NCBI RefSeq assembly: GCF_009914055.1
Contig: NZ_CP028271.1
Span: forward strand, 1,612,001 to 1,676,000
Length of the DNA: 64,000 bases
Reading direction: 5' to 3'
DNA from: Mixta intestinalis
GTDB taxonomy: Bacteria; Pseudomonadota; Gammaproteobacteria; Enterobacterales; Enterobacteriaceae
Shown here: positions 53,840-62,904 of the stretch, piece after piece
Layout of the letters: every line of letters begins with the position of its first letter
Numbering within the stretch: the stretch's first letter is position 1
Translations under genes and position numbers: made by a program
The notes under the pieces: generated by a model
Seen by the model: the letters and a program-made list of their open reading frames with translations, nothing else
Databases searched by the model: none
Told to the model about the DNA's origin: nothing

Positions 53840-54819
53840 CAGCCTGTCCTCATCATTGTCGAGCTGCTCATCAGATCCGCGCTGCCGCGCGCGATGCAAA
53901 CCAGGTCCATATACCAGGGTTTTCCGCGCGTATCGCCGGTATAGGTGATATTTTTCACGATATATTCCCCGTCTGTAGAAATGCTGGCCGGTTGCGAAAT
54001 ACTGCCGTCAGTTTGTTGCAGCGCCCCGTTATTGACCGTGTTAATTCTGCCCGGTGCTGCGGATATATCACTGCCGGGTAACATGGTTCGATAAATCAGT
54101 TCCTGATCGAGTCGGATCAGTCCGTTTATCTGAATGGCGGGATTAATCAGGCAGCGTACGTTTACCCCGGCGCCGATTGTTTGCTGCGGCAGACCGATCA
54201 GGCCGGTGGCACTGTTCAGGACAACAGCCTCATGCACATATTTATCATCCGGCACCAGCACCAGCTGCCCGTTAACATACTGCCAGGACGCCCGGCATTG
54301 CCCCGCCAGATTATCCGCTGTATCGCGTGCCATTCCGAAAAATGTTTTGCCCCGTGGGAAGCGGACGCTGCTGAAATCCGGCGTGGCACCGCGCACGATC
54401 CCGTAGGGTTGCAGGCCTGACAGTAGCGTCTGGTGCTGTTCTGCCAACGAATGCCCGGCGGCCAGCGTGGTATTTAACGTGGCGTAGTTATACGCATCAT
54501 GTGAGTCCACGGCCTGGATAATCACAAATATATCCGTCGGGCTGTCCCTGCCGGTAATCGAATACCGAATTTTGCCGGTAAAAATCAGCCCGCAATTGTC
54601 CTGATAGCCCGCTTCCAGCTGTACGCCAGTAAACTCTCCGGCCTGTATGCGGTTTGCGGTCGCTGCTGACAGATTCCAGATTTTAAAAACCGCCGTGCGC
54701 GGCCACCGGGTATCCGGCCAGCTGATGTTGAACGTGGTTTTAAACGTGGACAGTTCCAGCCCGTTTCCGCTGTCGCTCGCTACAATCAGGGAGCATTTAC
54801 GAATCCAGTTCTGTGACAT
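53839..54819 (-). CDS. Baseplate hub protein (gp27-like)
   Basis: A 326-aa protein with beta-rich gp27-type segments (FNISWPDTRWPRTAVFKIWNLS). Its place between tape measure/Dit-type genes and the puncturing spike supports a hub role. Not a close match to a named family I can recall. Confidence 0.65.
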   Translation of the reverse strand: MSQNWIRKCSLIVASDSGNGLELSTFKTTFNISWPDTRWPRTAVFKIWNLSAATANRIQAGEFTGVQLEAGYQDNCGLIFTGKIRYSITGRDSPTDIFVIIQAVDSHDAYNYATLNTTLAAGHSLAEQHQTLLSGLQPYGIVRGATPDFSSVRFPRGKTFFGMARDTADNLAGQCRASWQYVNGQLVLVPDDKYVHEAVVLNSATGLIGLPQQTIGAGVNVRCLINPAIQINGLIRLDQELIYRTMLPGSDISAAPGRINTVNNGALQQTDGSISQPASISTDGEYIVKNITYTGDTRGKPWYMDLVCIARGSADLMSSSTMMRTG

Positions 54820-54832
54820 ATGGTTTATCCGT

Positions 54833-54857
54833 AAAAAAACCTGCCGTAGCAGGTTTT
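54833..54857 (-). terminator. Terminator of the moron gene
   Basis: An 8-bp perfect stem (54837-54844 with 54849-54856) followed on the minus strand by a T-run of seven. Confidence 0.85.
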
Positions 54858-54898
54858 ACAGTTTGCAATTTTATAGGTGACATCTGCCTACACAGACA

Positions 54899-55237
54899 TC
54901 AATTAGATTCAGATTTCACTAACTGGCAATCATCTTTTCTTAGTGATGAAAGTGAGGCACCGTTATCTGCAAAAGCAAAACCACAATCAGAAACAATCTG
55001 CTGTAATGCCAAGTGCGCGTATTTATCGCCATGTTTTTTAAATAAAACATCTCCATATTCCGCATCATGTCCTGATAAAACGGCATCCAAGGCCGCATTT
55101 GATGTGGCGCGATTAATAATTTCACGTTTAACCAAATAATTATCTTCTAATTTTTTATGTTTATTAAAAAAATCCTGAATATTTCCAGCTATCGCTGTCG
55201 TCGAAAAAAACAATGCAGATATCACCATCCATTTCAT
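54899..55237 (-). CDS. Secreted prophage moron of unknown function
   Basis: A 112-aa protein with a signal peptide (WMVISALFFSTTAIA, cleavage near residue 17). The mature part is charged and helical, with two Cys (DCGFAF and DDCQL) that could form a disulfide. It interrupts the tail operon, is AT-rich, and has its own promoter and terminator, so it is probably expressed in the lysogen. I do not recognise a family. Confidence 0.75.
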   Translation of the reverse strand: MKWMVISALFFSTTAIAGNIQDFFNKHKKLEDNYLVKREIINRATSNAALDAVLSGHDAEYGDVLFKKHGDKYAHLALQQIVSDCGFAFADNGASLSSLRKDDCQLVKSESN

Positions 55238-55301
55238 AATTCAATCCTCACATCCGTATAGTTTTGATAAATCTTTCATGTCTCTTAAAAAACAGTATTG
55301 A

Positions 55302-55330
55302 ATAGTAACTACATTATTCATCTTTGCCAA
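55302..55330 (-). promoter_or_regulatory. Sigma-70 promoter of the moron
   Basis: TTGGCA (55330-55325), 17 bases, TACTAT (55307-55302) on the minus strand, 65 bases upstream of the ATG at 55237. Confidence 0.65.
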
Positions 55331-55336
55331 ATAAGG

Positions 55337-55636
55337 TTAACCGGTAATCCAATAGAGATTTGCCACGCCTCCCAGCTCGTCCGTGCCAGGTAATTCATCG
55401 CTATTGTTCAGCAACACCAGTTTCCCGCCCGGTTGCAGATATCCGTACTGCGCCAGCAAATCCACGCCAGGGATCAGAGGAATACCCGAAACAACCGCGT
55501 CTCCGGCACTGTTCTGTAAATCCAGCACCCATCCCGCCACATCACGCCAGATAATACGCAGCTGCCAGACGGTCCCTGACAGATTGATGCTGAATTGCTG
55601 GTTCGTGGCTGACAACGGAATTTCAGAAATTAGCAC
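55337..55636 (-). CDS. Small baseplate plug-like protein
   Basis: A 99-aa beta-rich protein (VLISEIPLSATNQQF start, WQLRIIWRDVAGWVLDLQ, PGGKLVLLN). The GTG at 55636 overlaps the stop of the preceding gene (GTGCTAA), supporting this start. Similar small proteins plug the tail tube end. Confidence 0.6.
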   Translation of the reverse strand: MLISEIPLSATNQQFSINLSGTVWQLRIIWRDVAGWVLDLQNSAGDAVVSGIPLIPGVDLLAQYGYLQPGGKLVLLNNSDELPGTDELGGVANLYWITG

Positions 55637-56204
55637 CCAGCACCTCCGATGCTCGCTGTAACAGGCTGACATTCTGCGAAGGTTTGGTTGATTTAACCCC
55701 TCCGTTTTTTACGCCTGCCGTTGCCGCCCCATCCTGCATATTGTCCTGATCGGCAACGGTTACCGTCTCCGTTTGCGTCATGTTCAGTTCACGCAGCGTC
55801 AGCACCGCCATTAACACATTCTCTGTGTGTTTATCGGTGGTCACCTCAATGGCCCGGATCAGCATGTTTTTGTACTGCCGTTTTCCTGTAATCACGTCAA
55901 ACGGCTGACGGCTCGCCTGCAAATCGAGAATCTGCTGATAGGTCTCCTGCGGACTGAGGCCCAAGCCGAGGCCGATATTTGACGTATCCCAAAAATCCAG
56001 CAACGAGCCGCCACCGGCAAAACCGACCTCCATTGTCAATTCTGCCGGGCGTGCGTAGGCGTGATCGGCTACAGGTGCGCCAATTTCAACGGGGTGCTCG
56101 GTGATTTCCAGCGTATCCGCATGTTTTTCTGAAATAACCACATCGGGCACCAGCAGACCGATTTTCCGGGATTGTTGTGAAAACAGCGTGGACAGAATAT
56201 CCAT
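55623..56204 (-). CDS. Dit-like tail/baseplate protein
   Basis: A 193-aa protein with beta-rich N terminus (LVPDVVISEKHADTLEITEHPVE) and LQASRQPFDVITGKRQY; the profile fits Dit-like distal tail proteins. One-base overlap with the tape measure gene. Confidence 0.65.
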   Translation of the reverse strand: MDILSTLFSQQSRKIGLLVPDVVISEKHADTLEITEHPVEIGAPVADHAYARPAELTMEVGFAGGGSLLDFWDTSNIGLGLGLSPQETYQQILDLQASRQPFDVITGKRQYKNMLIRAIEVTTDKHTENVLMAVLTLRELNMTQTETVTVADQDNMQDGAATAGVKNGGVKSTKPSQNVSLLQRASEVLGANF

Positions 56205-58216
56205 CAGTACGCCCTCTGTGTTAACTGACCGATCAGCCGTGCATTCACACCGGTTTGCCGCCCGGCAATATCCATGCCGGTTGCCACAGGATCAGTCGCG
56301 CCGTAAACATTAATTGTCGTTTCCTGCTGGATACCACTACCGCCCGCTCCAGGCATATTACTCAGCACTCTGGGGATATAATTTCGGGTTTCCTGTGGCA
56401 TCAGCGCCATACCGTGCTTACGCACGTTGCCTAGGCCCCAATTGTAAGAGGCCAGCGCCCGCTCCAGGTCACCGCCATTGACTTTCAGCAGTTGGGAAAG
56501 ATAACGAGCTGCCGCCTGCGCTGATTTAACGGGGTCGAAAACATCGTTCCCACGTAGTCCCATATCCCGCGCCGTGCCGTCCATAAACTGAAACAGCCCC
56601 TTAGCTCCGGCGCCAGAAACAGCAAACTGATTGCCGCTTGATTCAGCAATTGCAACACTCCGCAGCAACCCCTCCGGTAACCGATAGAGCCGTTCCAGAC
56701 TGCTGAGTGTTGGTTGCAACCAGCCCAGTAATTCCACGCCTGCACGGGAGGGGCGCGGGCGGCGAACCTGCTTGGCGTACAACTCAGATTGATTGCCGGG
56801 GATATCCAGTGCAGCGTCCGGCGTTCCCTGCACCGTATTCTTACGCCCGTAATCGGTGTCGATACCCATCCAGCGCAGCGCATCACCAATATTGCGTTTT
56901 GCGTAGCTGAGTGACGATTTTGCGCTGGCGCTGATATTTTCCCTGTCCGACACCAGATAGCCCGCGTACAGGCCCCACAATTTCAGCCAGGGAGGGATCG
57001 GCAAGCCCGCAATTTTTCCAAACGCCCCCAGCACCTTAGCCACCCAGGCACCGGCGATAAACGTAGCCAGAATACTGAGCGAATTTTTCCAGCCGCCAAC
57101 AGCATCCACCAGCCCGGATAACTTATCGCGCAGCCAGATAAACGCCTGCTTTGCCTGCGCGATTTCCGTTTGCCATTTTGACCAGTCGATAAACGACTTT
57201 CCTCCCTCTTTCCAGGTCTGATAGTCGTCATACAGCAGCAACAGCGCCGCCACCAGCCCGGTAATAATGCCGATCGGTGAGGAAAAAAACGCACGGTTTA
57301 ACGCCCAGACAGCCGCAGTGAATGCGCCAAACGTAGTGATCAGCTTTTTGCTCTGATCGTCCAGGCTGTTCCACCAGTCGAATATCTCCCCGGCTGCCTG
57401 CATCAACCGCCACACTATCCGTGTCACTGCCTCCCCGGCGCGGATAATGCCCTGAATTGCACGGGTCAGTAGTTCCTCAATTTTTGGGAAATTATCGAGG
57501 ATTTTTTTTCGCAGATTTTCCAGCGTTCCGGCCAGCCCGCCCGCCAGGTTCGATCCGATTTTATCGCGCAGGATGCCGAACAGTGACGTCAGACCGCGCA
57601 TCGATGTCATGAATTTATTCGACTGCGCCGCTGCTTTTTCAGCGTCGTAGCCCATGGCCCGCAGCATCGACTGATAGTCCGCCGTAAACCCGGCCAGCCC
57701 GCGCCGCATCGCCATCAGCGTGTTTTCGTCAATACCCAGCATCTGCGCGTACTGGTTCGCCCGGTAATACGGCATACTGCTGAGCCGCTGACCAACGCCG
57801 GTAAATATCGACGCCATATCGCGCATATTGCCGCTGGCGTCTCGCGTCTGTACGCCCAGCCGGTTCAGGAACCCCTCAGCGCCGGGGCTGTTACGCAAAA
57901 AACGCGACAGATTTTCCAGTGCGCTCTGTGCCGCCTCCGCGCTGCTACCGGTTTGCGCAGCGGCATAACCCAGCGTTTTTATCCCGGCGACAGTAGCGCC
58001 TGTGCGCTGTGAGGCCCAGTAGAGCCGCTCCAGACCTGCGGATATTTTTGTGGTGAACCCCACCACCGACAGCGCCGTCGCCTCAACCGTCGCGCCCAAC
58101 TTCAGCACGTTGGCCGTGACACCCGTCAGGACGCTCTGAAATTTGCGTTTTCCTGCCTCGTCAACGTTAAATCCCAGGCTCACCAGAAAATCGCGGATAG
58201 TGTCAACGTTACCCAC
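56204..58216 (-). CDS. Tail tape measure protein with lytic transglycosylase domain
   Basis: A 670-aa protein. Long helical regions and hydrophobic segments (about 290-330, 385-430) make the tape measure. Residues about 510-610 are an SLT domain with the catalytic Glu in IAESSGNQFAVS, AKGLFQFM and ASYNWG, used to cut peptidoglycan during DNA entry. Confidence 0.88.
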   Translation of the reverse strand: MGNVDTIRDFLVSLGFNVDEAGKRKFQSVLTGVTANVLKLGATVEATALSVVGFTTKISAGLERLYWASQRTGATVAGIKTLGYAAAQTGSSAEAAQSALENLSRFLRNSPGAEGFLNRLGVQTRDASGNMRDMASIFTGVGQRLSSMPYYRANQYAQMLGIDENTLMAMRRGLAGFTADYQSMLRAMGYDAEKAAAQSNKFMTSMRGLTSLFGILRDKIGSNLAGGLAGTLENLRKKILDNFPKIEELLTRAIQGIIRAGEAVTRIVWRLMQAAGEIFDWWNSLDDQSKKLITTFGAFTAAVWALNRAFFSSPIGIITGLVAALLLLYDDYQTWKEGGKSFIDWSKWQTEIAQAKQAFIWLRDKLSGLVDAVGGWKNSLSILATFIAGAWVAKVLGAFGKIAGLPIPPWLKLWGLYAGYLVSDRENISASAKSSLSYAKRNIGDALRWMGIDTDYGRKNTVQGTPDAALDIPGNQSELYAKQVRRPRPSRAGVELLGWLQPTLSSLERLYRLPEGLLRSVAIAESSGNQFAVSGAGAKGLFQFMDGTARDMGLRGNDVFDPVKSAQAAARYLSQLLKVNGGDLERALASYNWGLGNVRKHGMALMPQETRNYIPRVLSNMPGAGGSGIQQETTINVYGATDPVATGMDIAGRQTGVNARLIGQLTQRAY

Positions 58217-58804
58217 TATTAGCCTCTCTCCAGCGCGCTATGCGCGCCTCGTTATCCTGTTTCATGCTCAGCCAGTCATTCATGCGTGCAATATCAGCCA
58301 GATCGACCGAGCCGTCTTTCAGTGCGGTGTAGGGGATATAGCCAGCGTCAACCGGCATCATCAGAAAATCCTCCCCGTCAGGGAGGGTGTCGAGGATCAA
58401 ACCGTTTGCGGGCTGGCTGTCTCGCTGTCGAGGTGTTCGGGAAAAAAATTTCCCAGCGACTCTCCGATAACACGGGCTACCAGCTGTAACATAGTCATCA
58501 GATCTATATCGTCGAACATCAGTTCGCCAGAACGGAATACCGGCGCCCATGTTTTTCCGTTTTGACGTGAGACGACCGACAGACACGGATGGATAATCGC
58601 ATCACAGTCGCTGTCGCTCATACCCGCAACCGTATCGGCAATCACCGGCAGCAGCGTTTCTATGTCCGCCTGGCCGGCTTGCAGTTTTTTTAATTCGCCA
58701 ACCATGCCGCCCAGCACAGGAAGCAATTTGCGCGATACTTTCAGCTGATCGAATACGCTGAGTTTTCCGGCGCGATAAATATTGCCCTTCAGTTCGATTT
58801 CCAT
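58209..58804 (-). CDS. Tail assembly chaperone GT, made by -1 frameshift
   Basis: The G frame (58804 to the frameshift site) continues in the -1 frame to the stop at 58209, adding a domain (ANGLILDTLPDGEDFLMMP, then YIPYTALKDGSVDLADIARM) that is needed to recruit the tape measure in lambda G/GT-type systems. The -1 frame has no good start of its own near the overlap, and both frames are open across the slippery site. Confidence 0.7.
58397..58804 (-). CDS. Tail assembly chaperone G
   Basis: A 135-aa helical protein (MEIELKGNIYRAGKLSVFDQ) between tube and tape measure genes, the place of chaperone G. It has two Cys (SDSDCDAIIHPCL). Most ribosomes end here; a minority shift to make GT. Confidence 0.78.
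   Translation of the reverse strand: MEIELKGNIYRAGKLSVFDQLKVSRKLLPVLGGMVGELKKLQAGQADIETLLPVIADTVAGMSDSDCDAIIHPCLSVVSRQNGKTWAPVFRSGELMFDDIDLMTMLQLVARVIGESLGNFFPEHLDSETASPQTV
58442..58451 (-). promoter_or_regulatory. Slippery sequence for -1 programmed frameshift
   Basis: AAATTTTTTT on the minus strand, read in frame 0 as GGA AAT TTT TTT CCC. Both A-AAT-TTT and T-TTT-TTT heptamers fit X-XXY-YYZ. Confidence 0.72.
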
Positions 58805-58806
58805 AA

Positions 58807-59247
58807 TTAAAATTCTCCCAGCATGGAATCAATTTTGATGCAGTCAAACACCCAAGCCACCGTGTTGCCGTCTTTGGCGTTCTGCCAGTCAGGCATTTTC
58901 TGGAATGCCCCGCCGCGCGCCGTAGCGATATCACCTGACGCATGGTTGCGGATCACAAACACATTGTTGCCCCACAGCGCTGATGACTGGCTTTGTGCGT
59001 TGTAGGCGATGGAAAGTTTTTTATTAACCGGCGATGTTTTCAACAGGTTGACGGTGATGGTGCCGGATTTTCCGGCGTGCAGGCTGTGCATCCCCTCACC
59101 ATCGGCGCCAATGGTCATGGTATTTTTGGCCTCAGCCATCGAGACAACGATCCCCTCTTCTGAGTTGGCCGACCCGTAACCCAGATCGATAACGCCAGTC
59201 GGCCCCGTCATGGAGGCGGAAACGTCCATAAATGAATAGGTAGGCAT
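58807..59247 (-). CDS. Tail tube protein (DUF3277)
   Basis: A 146-aa tube subunit: MPTYSFMDVSASMTGPTG and FVIRNHASGDIATARGGAFQKMPDW are DUF3277 features. It directly follows the sheath, as usual. Confidence 0.85.
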   Translation of the reverse strand: MPTYSFMDVSASMTGPTGVIDLGYGSANSEEGIVVSMAEAKNTMTIGADGEGMHSLHAGKSGTITVNLLKTSPVNKKLSIAYNAQSQSSALWGNNVFVIRNHASGDIATARGGAFQKMPDWQNAKDGNTVAWVFDCIKIDSMLGEF

Positions 59248-59257
59248 GATTTATTCC

Positions 59258-60739
59258 TCAGCGCACAACAGTGATCAGCACATCAGCAAAATGAACGGCA
59301 CCGGCCAGCTTACAGGCGACCTGAATCGGCGGCGCTTTACGTTTCTCGCGATCGGCCTGTGCCTGCTCCGCCATTGGCTGGATATAGGCGTAATACCCCT
59401 TGGTGAGCGTATCACCGGTTGACAACTGGCCCAGCGGCCCGCCGTTCCAGACGCCCGGCGCTATCAGGCCGTTATTAACCGCCTGTTCCATTGACTGTTC
59501 GACATTTGCCAGCAGGCGCGTGCCACCGGGATCGGTTTGCGGCACCTTCGTGGTGCTGGTGTACAGCAGGTTATAGAGATTGTTCTGAACATAGTTTTGC
59601 AGCCAGTCCAGACCGTGGCGCTCGTCGAAAAAATCGCCATTTGCCATAACCCCTTCCTGCAAAATGGCTGTGTCATTGTCATAGCGAACAAACACGTTGC
59701 AGTTTTTCGCCACCAGCGCATCCGCCTGGGACGTGCGCAGCAGCTCAGCCGTAACGCCCGGCTCCTGTTTAAATTTCAGGGTTACAGTGGTGTTATTGCC
59801 GCCGAAATTGACGGTAAACGCACGGCCAAACGCAGATGCAGCCGCATACGGTGATGAGGAGGAATACTGCGTGAATACCCGCCCGTAATTTCCCGCCTTC
59901 AGCACCGAGGCAATATCCGCGTCACTGGTACCGTCCAGCACGCCTGTATCCTGCGTGGTGTAGCCGAAAACGCGCGACGTGCCGCTGGCCCCCACAAATT
60001 CAGCAATGGCTGTAACATCCTCAGGGACCAGGTCAGCAGCGACGATCAGCCCGTACCAGGCGCTGGAAAAATCCGCCAGCGTAGCCACAGCATCAGCCGC
60101 GGATTCACCATCCAGCCCAGCCACAGCCACAGCACCGCGCTCACGAGATAACCCCAACAGCGCCGACAGATCCGTACCTGTGGCAGGTGCCGTGGCAAAT
60201 CCCACCGCGCTGTTATTTCCGGCGGTAGAGGATGACGCAATGAACCGACTATTATTTGCGTCCCACAGGACTGTAGCGGTAGTGATTTTTTCCGCGACAC
60301 GCTGTGCGACACCGTTCAGATTCGTCTCGTTCGATAAATCCACGCCGGTGATATTTACCGACTTTCCGTTGACGGTGATTTTCATGGCACCATCGGTTAC
60401 GCCAGTGAAATTACTGAGTTTCACCTGCTCTGCGGTCAGGATGGCGCCGCGCAACATGCCCGGCGATGCCTCTTTAACCCAGCGGCCAATAAACAGATCC
60501 ACCGGACGCGGGGACTGCTGGTAATACAGCGCCGCCGCTTTATATTCCGGCGCATCTGTGCCGAAATCAGTGGCGACATCCTCAATTGTTGAATACGAGC
60601 GCATTCGCTCCAGTGGATCGATAACATCTGATGACGCGCCCATAATCAGCAGCGAGCCAAAATTACGCGCACTGGCGGCGCGCGGGGACATATCGATGGT
60701 GACGTTAACCACCCTCGAAACAGGTAAGCCCTGGGACAT
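59258..60739 (-). CDS. Contractile tail sheath protein (DUF3383)
   Basis: A 493-aa sheath. VSRVVNVTIDMSPRAASARNFGSLLI at the N terminus and VTLKFKQEPGVTAELLRTSQADALVAKNCN around residues 320-350 fit DUF3383. This identifies the phage as a myovirus-type. Confidence 0.88.
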   Translation of the reverse strand: MSQGLPVSRVVNVTIDMSPRAASARNFGSLLIMGASSDVIDPLERMRSYSTIEDVATDFGTDAPEYKAAALYYQQSPRPVDLFIGRWVKEASPGMLRGAILTAEQVKLSNFTGVTDGAMKITVNGKSVNITGVDLSNETNLNGVAQRVAEKITTATVLWDANNSRFIASSSTAGNNSAVGFATAPATGTDLSALLGLSRERGAVAVAGLDGESAADAVATLADFSSAWYGLIVAADLVPEDVTAIAEFVGASGTSRVFGYTTQDTGVLDGTSDADIASVLKAGNYGRVFTQYSSSSPYAAASAFGRAFTVNFGGNNTTVTLKFKQEPGVTAELLRTSQADALVAKNCNVFVRYDNDTAILQEGVMANGDFFDERHGLDWLQNYVQNNLYNLLYTSTTKVPQTDPGGTRLLANVEQSMEQAVNNGLIAPGVWNGGPLGQLSTGDTLTKGYYAYIQPMAEQAQADREKRKAPPIQVACKLAGAVHFADVLITVVR

Positions 60740-60741
60740 TT

Positions 60742-61284
60742 TTACTCTCCGGTAATTTTTACATTCGCATCGAGCAGCGATTTAACGCCGTACTCGCGGA
60801 TAATTTTGCGGCGCAGGCGCACGGTCAGATCGTACCGGCGCACCCACTGGTTATTGATGAGTTCGGGAACGGAATAAATTCGCCTGTAGTCTGCCAGGCT
60901 AAGGCCCGTTCTGTTCAGATCCGCATTGTTCTGGCCAACAGTCAAACCGTCACGGAACCGGCTGACGAGAGTCATACCGGCAGGGCCGTAAAACGAGATC
61001 AGACATTCAACGATTTCATGCCGCCACAGTTCTGTGCTGTCGTCTGTCTGGTTCATGAACGCCGGATTATCGTCCGGCGTTACATTCATCACGCCGAACG
61101 CGCACCAGTTTTTTTCCGCCGACGGTAGCGCTCGCTGTACAGGCTGCCAGCGTGGCCAGACAGTTTTTTCTGGCAATCCGGTTACGCCCCGAATCCAGCG
61201 GCTGAATAACCTGTCCAGATCTTCATCGTAGACTGGCGACTCCCGGACAGGCATCAGCCAGCCTGACGCCGTGCTGTCATTCAT
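60742..61284 (-). CDS. Tail terminator/neck protein
   Basis: A 180-aa protein (MNDSTASGWLMPVRESPVYD) with FGVMNVTPDDNPAFMNQTDD and a PAGM segment, like LIC_12616-type terminators. The ATG at 61284 has GGAGG upstream and overlaps the preceding stop. Confidence 0.65.
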   Translation of the reverse strand: MNDSTASGWLMPVRESPVYDEDLDRLFSRWIRGVTGLPEKTVWPRWQPVQRALPSAEKNWCAFGVMNVTPDDNPAFMNQTDDSTELWRHEIVECLISFYGPAGMTLVSRFRDGLTVGQNNADLNRTGLSLADYRRIYSVPELINNQWVRRYDLTVRLRRKIIREYGVKSLLDANVKITGE

Positions 61285-61663
61285 CCGGTATTCCTCCGTC
61301 AAACGGCAACAGCTCACAGTGTGCCTGAACAAACCCCGCACCATATGCCGTATACGGATCGACAAACGTCACGCGATAATCACGCCCTTGGTATGTCACG
61401 ATATCGGCGTCATATTCTGCTTTTCCGCTGCTCAGGCGTTCCGTTGTGATAACCAGAATGGCGCCGCTGATAACCTGCCCTGTCTGCATTCGCCGGTTTT
61501 CCAGTGACCGGTCAACCGTCACCACACCGGAAAACTGCGATTTTTCCGTGGCGCTGCGGGTAAATCCGTCATCATCGGTCACCTGCAAACGCCTGGTCAC
61601 CACCAGCGACGGATCGCAAAAATCCGGATCAAACAGCACATCGGAAACATCGAGAAACGGCAT
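61277..61663 (-). CDS. Head-tail connector-region protein
   Basis: A 128-aa phage protein (MPFLDVSDVLFDPDFCDPSL), probably a neck or stopper component by position; contains TYQGRDYRVTFVDPYTAYG. One-base overlap with its upstream gene. Confidence 0.6.
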   Translation of the reverse strand: MPFLDVSDVLFDPDFCDPSLVVTRRLQVTDDDGFTRSATEKSQFSGVVTVDRSLENRRMQTGQVISGAILVITTERLSSGKAEYDADIVTYQGRDYRVTFVDPYTAYGAGFVQAHCELLPFDGGIPDE

Positions 61664-62166
61664 TATTTATTCCTCACGACATAGGTTATTGAGCGCAACA
61701 GATGGCCGTGGGCATACAACGGTTTTTCTCCGGGTATGCCCTGGGCGCGGCGGCGCTCCAGTGTTTTTTCAGACAGAGGATGCAGGCGATCACCGGAACC
61801 GATGACCTGTTTTGCCGCATTGCTGGCAACCATCCCGGCCCGTTCCAGCTCCTGTAGCGCCGCGTCGGTTTTTCCGTCCAGCGTTAACTCGGCAGCGGCT
61901 CTGAGATGCTCCGTTGTTGTTGCACGGGTATCCTCAATTCCCATATCCAGGAACGGGCGCGGCGGCAGCGTAACGGTTTGACCGTCAATTTCTACCGTCC
62001 CGCCCGTAGAGTGGAGGTAACCCAGCTCCGCATTATTCAGCGGCGCGCCGTCTGTCCGTTCCGACCTCTCCGCAGGGATACCCACAAGCACATCCATTTT
62101 TGTCAGACGCTCCAGCGCAGCCAGAACATCAGCGGCGTTATCCCGCCTGATTTTTACCCCGCTCAT
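61663..62166 (-). CDS. Head-tail connector-region protein, gp10-like
   Basis: A 167-aa protein (MSGVKIRRDNAADVLAAL) with PPRPFLDMGIED and PLYAHGHLLRSITYVV, segments seen in HK97 gp10-like tail-completion proteins. Start ATG at 62166 overlaps the preceding stop as ATGA. Confidence 0.65.
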   Translation of the reverse strand: MSGVKIRRDNAADVLAALERLTKMDVLVGIPAERSERTDGAPLNNAELGYLHSTGGTVEIDGQTVTLPPRPFLDMGIEDTRATTTEHLRAAAELTLDGKTDAALQELERAGMVASNAAKQVIGSGDRLHPLSEKTLERRRAQGIPGEKPLYAHGHLLRSITYVVRNK

Positions 62167-62570
62167 AACAACTGGCGACCACCGGCGCCGAACATCGACC
62201 ACCACCAGAAAAACTCACGCCCGTAGGCGGTGTTGTTCCAGAACCCGGCGTCAGGGTTGACGATGGCCGAGGCGTCATAGCCCACGCTGACCTTATCCAC
62301 GGATTTCGACGTCACCACGCCGCCGCTGGCGGTATTCACCCCGCCACCAGCAGCGACAGCAGCGGCAGTTTTCCCGCGCAGCTCGATGTAATGCGCCGTG
62401 AACAGTTCAGCGAGATACACAAACTGATCGCCGTGCCTGTCCTGGTCCAGCAGCGTGTCGGCCATGCCGAGATAGAAATTTATCGATGTGTCGGTATATC
62501 GGGGATGATTGAATTCGGGGAAATCAGCGCGGAATTGTTCAGCTGTTGGCAGTTTGCTGTTTTTTGCCAC
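62163..62570 (-). CDS. DUF4054 head-tail adaptor
   Basis: A 135-aa protein: PTAEQFRADFPEFNHPRY, LAELFTAHYIELR and a conserved FWNNTAYGREFFWW end mark DUF4054. GTG start at 62570 with AAGGA eight bases upstream; it overlaps the previous gene by 32 bases. Confidence 0.82.
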   Translation of the reverse strand: MAKNSKLPTAEQFRADFPEFNHPRYTDTSINFYLGMADTLLDQDRHGDQFVYLAELFTAHYIELRGKTAAAVAAGGGVNTASGGVVTSKSVDKVSVGYDASAIVNPDAGFWNNTAYGREFFWWWSMFGAGGRQLL

Positions 62571-62892
62571 TGGCACCGTCCTTTTTCGGGTTGGTCTCGC
62601 CGTCAGCCCCTGCATTCTCCTGCGCGCCGCCACCTGTGGCGAGTTGCGCCTGCAACGTCAGGATAAGCGCATCTTTTTCAGCATTCTCCGCTTTCAGCGC
62701 CGCGATTTGCTCAGCCATCGTTTTTTGCTGCTCGCTCTCCGCGACATCAGATGCAGACAGCGGGCGAGCATGAGCGCTGAACGCCCAGTGCGCGGCCACC
62801 TTTTCCGGGTAATCCTGTACGCCAGGTGCCAGCGCCACTTTTGTGCCGTCTGGAAAATTCAACACAGCAGCCGTATTTACGAGATATTTCAT
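62539..62892 (-). CDS. STY1053-like phage-associated protein
   Basis: A 117-aa protein with an N-terminal beta region (YLVNTAAVLNFPDGTKVALAPG) and a C-terminal coiled coil followed by a Gly/Lys-rich tail. Common between capsid and DUF4054 genes of this phage type. Role unknown. Confidence 0.7.
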   Translation of the reverse strand: MKYLVNTAAVLNFPDGTKVALAPGVQDYPEKVAAHWAFSAHARPLSASDVAESEQQKTMAEQIAALKAENAEKDALILTLQAQLATGGGAQENAGADGETNPKKDGASGKKQQTANS

Positions 62893-62904
62893 AATTGTCT
62901 CCGT

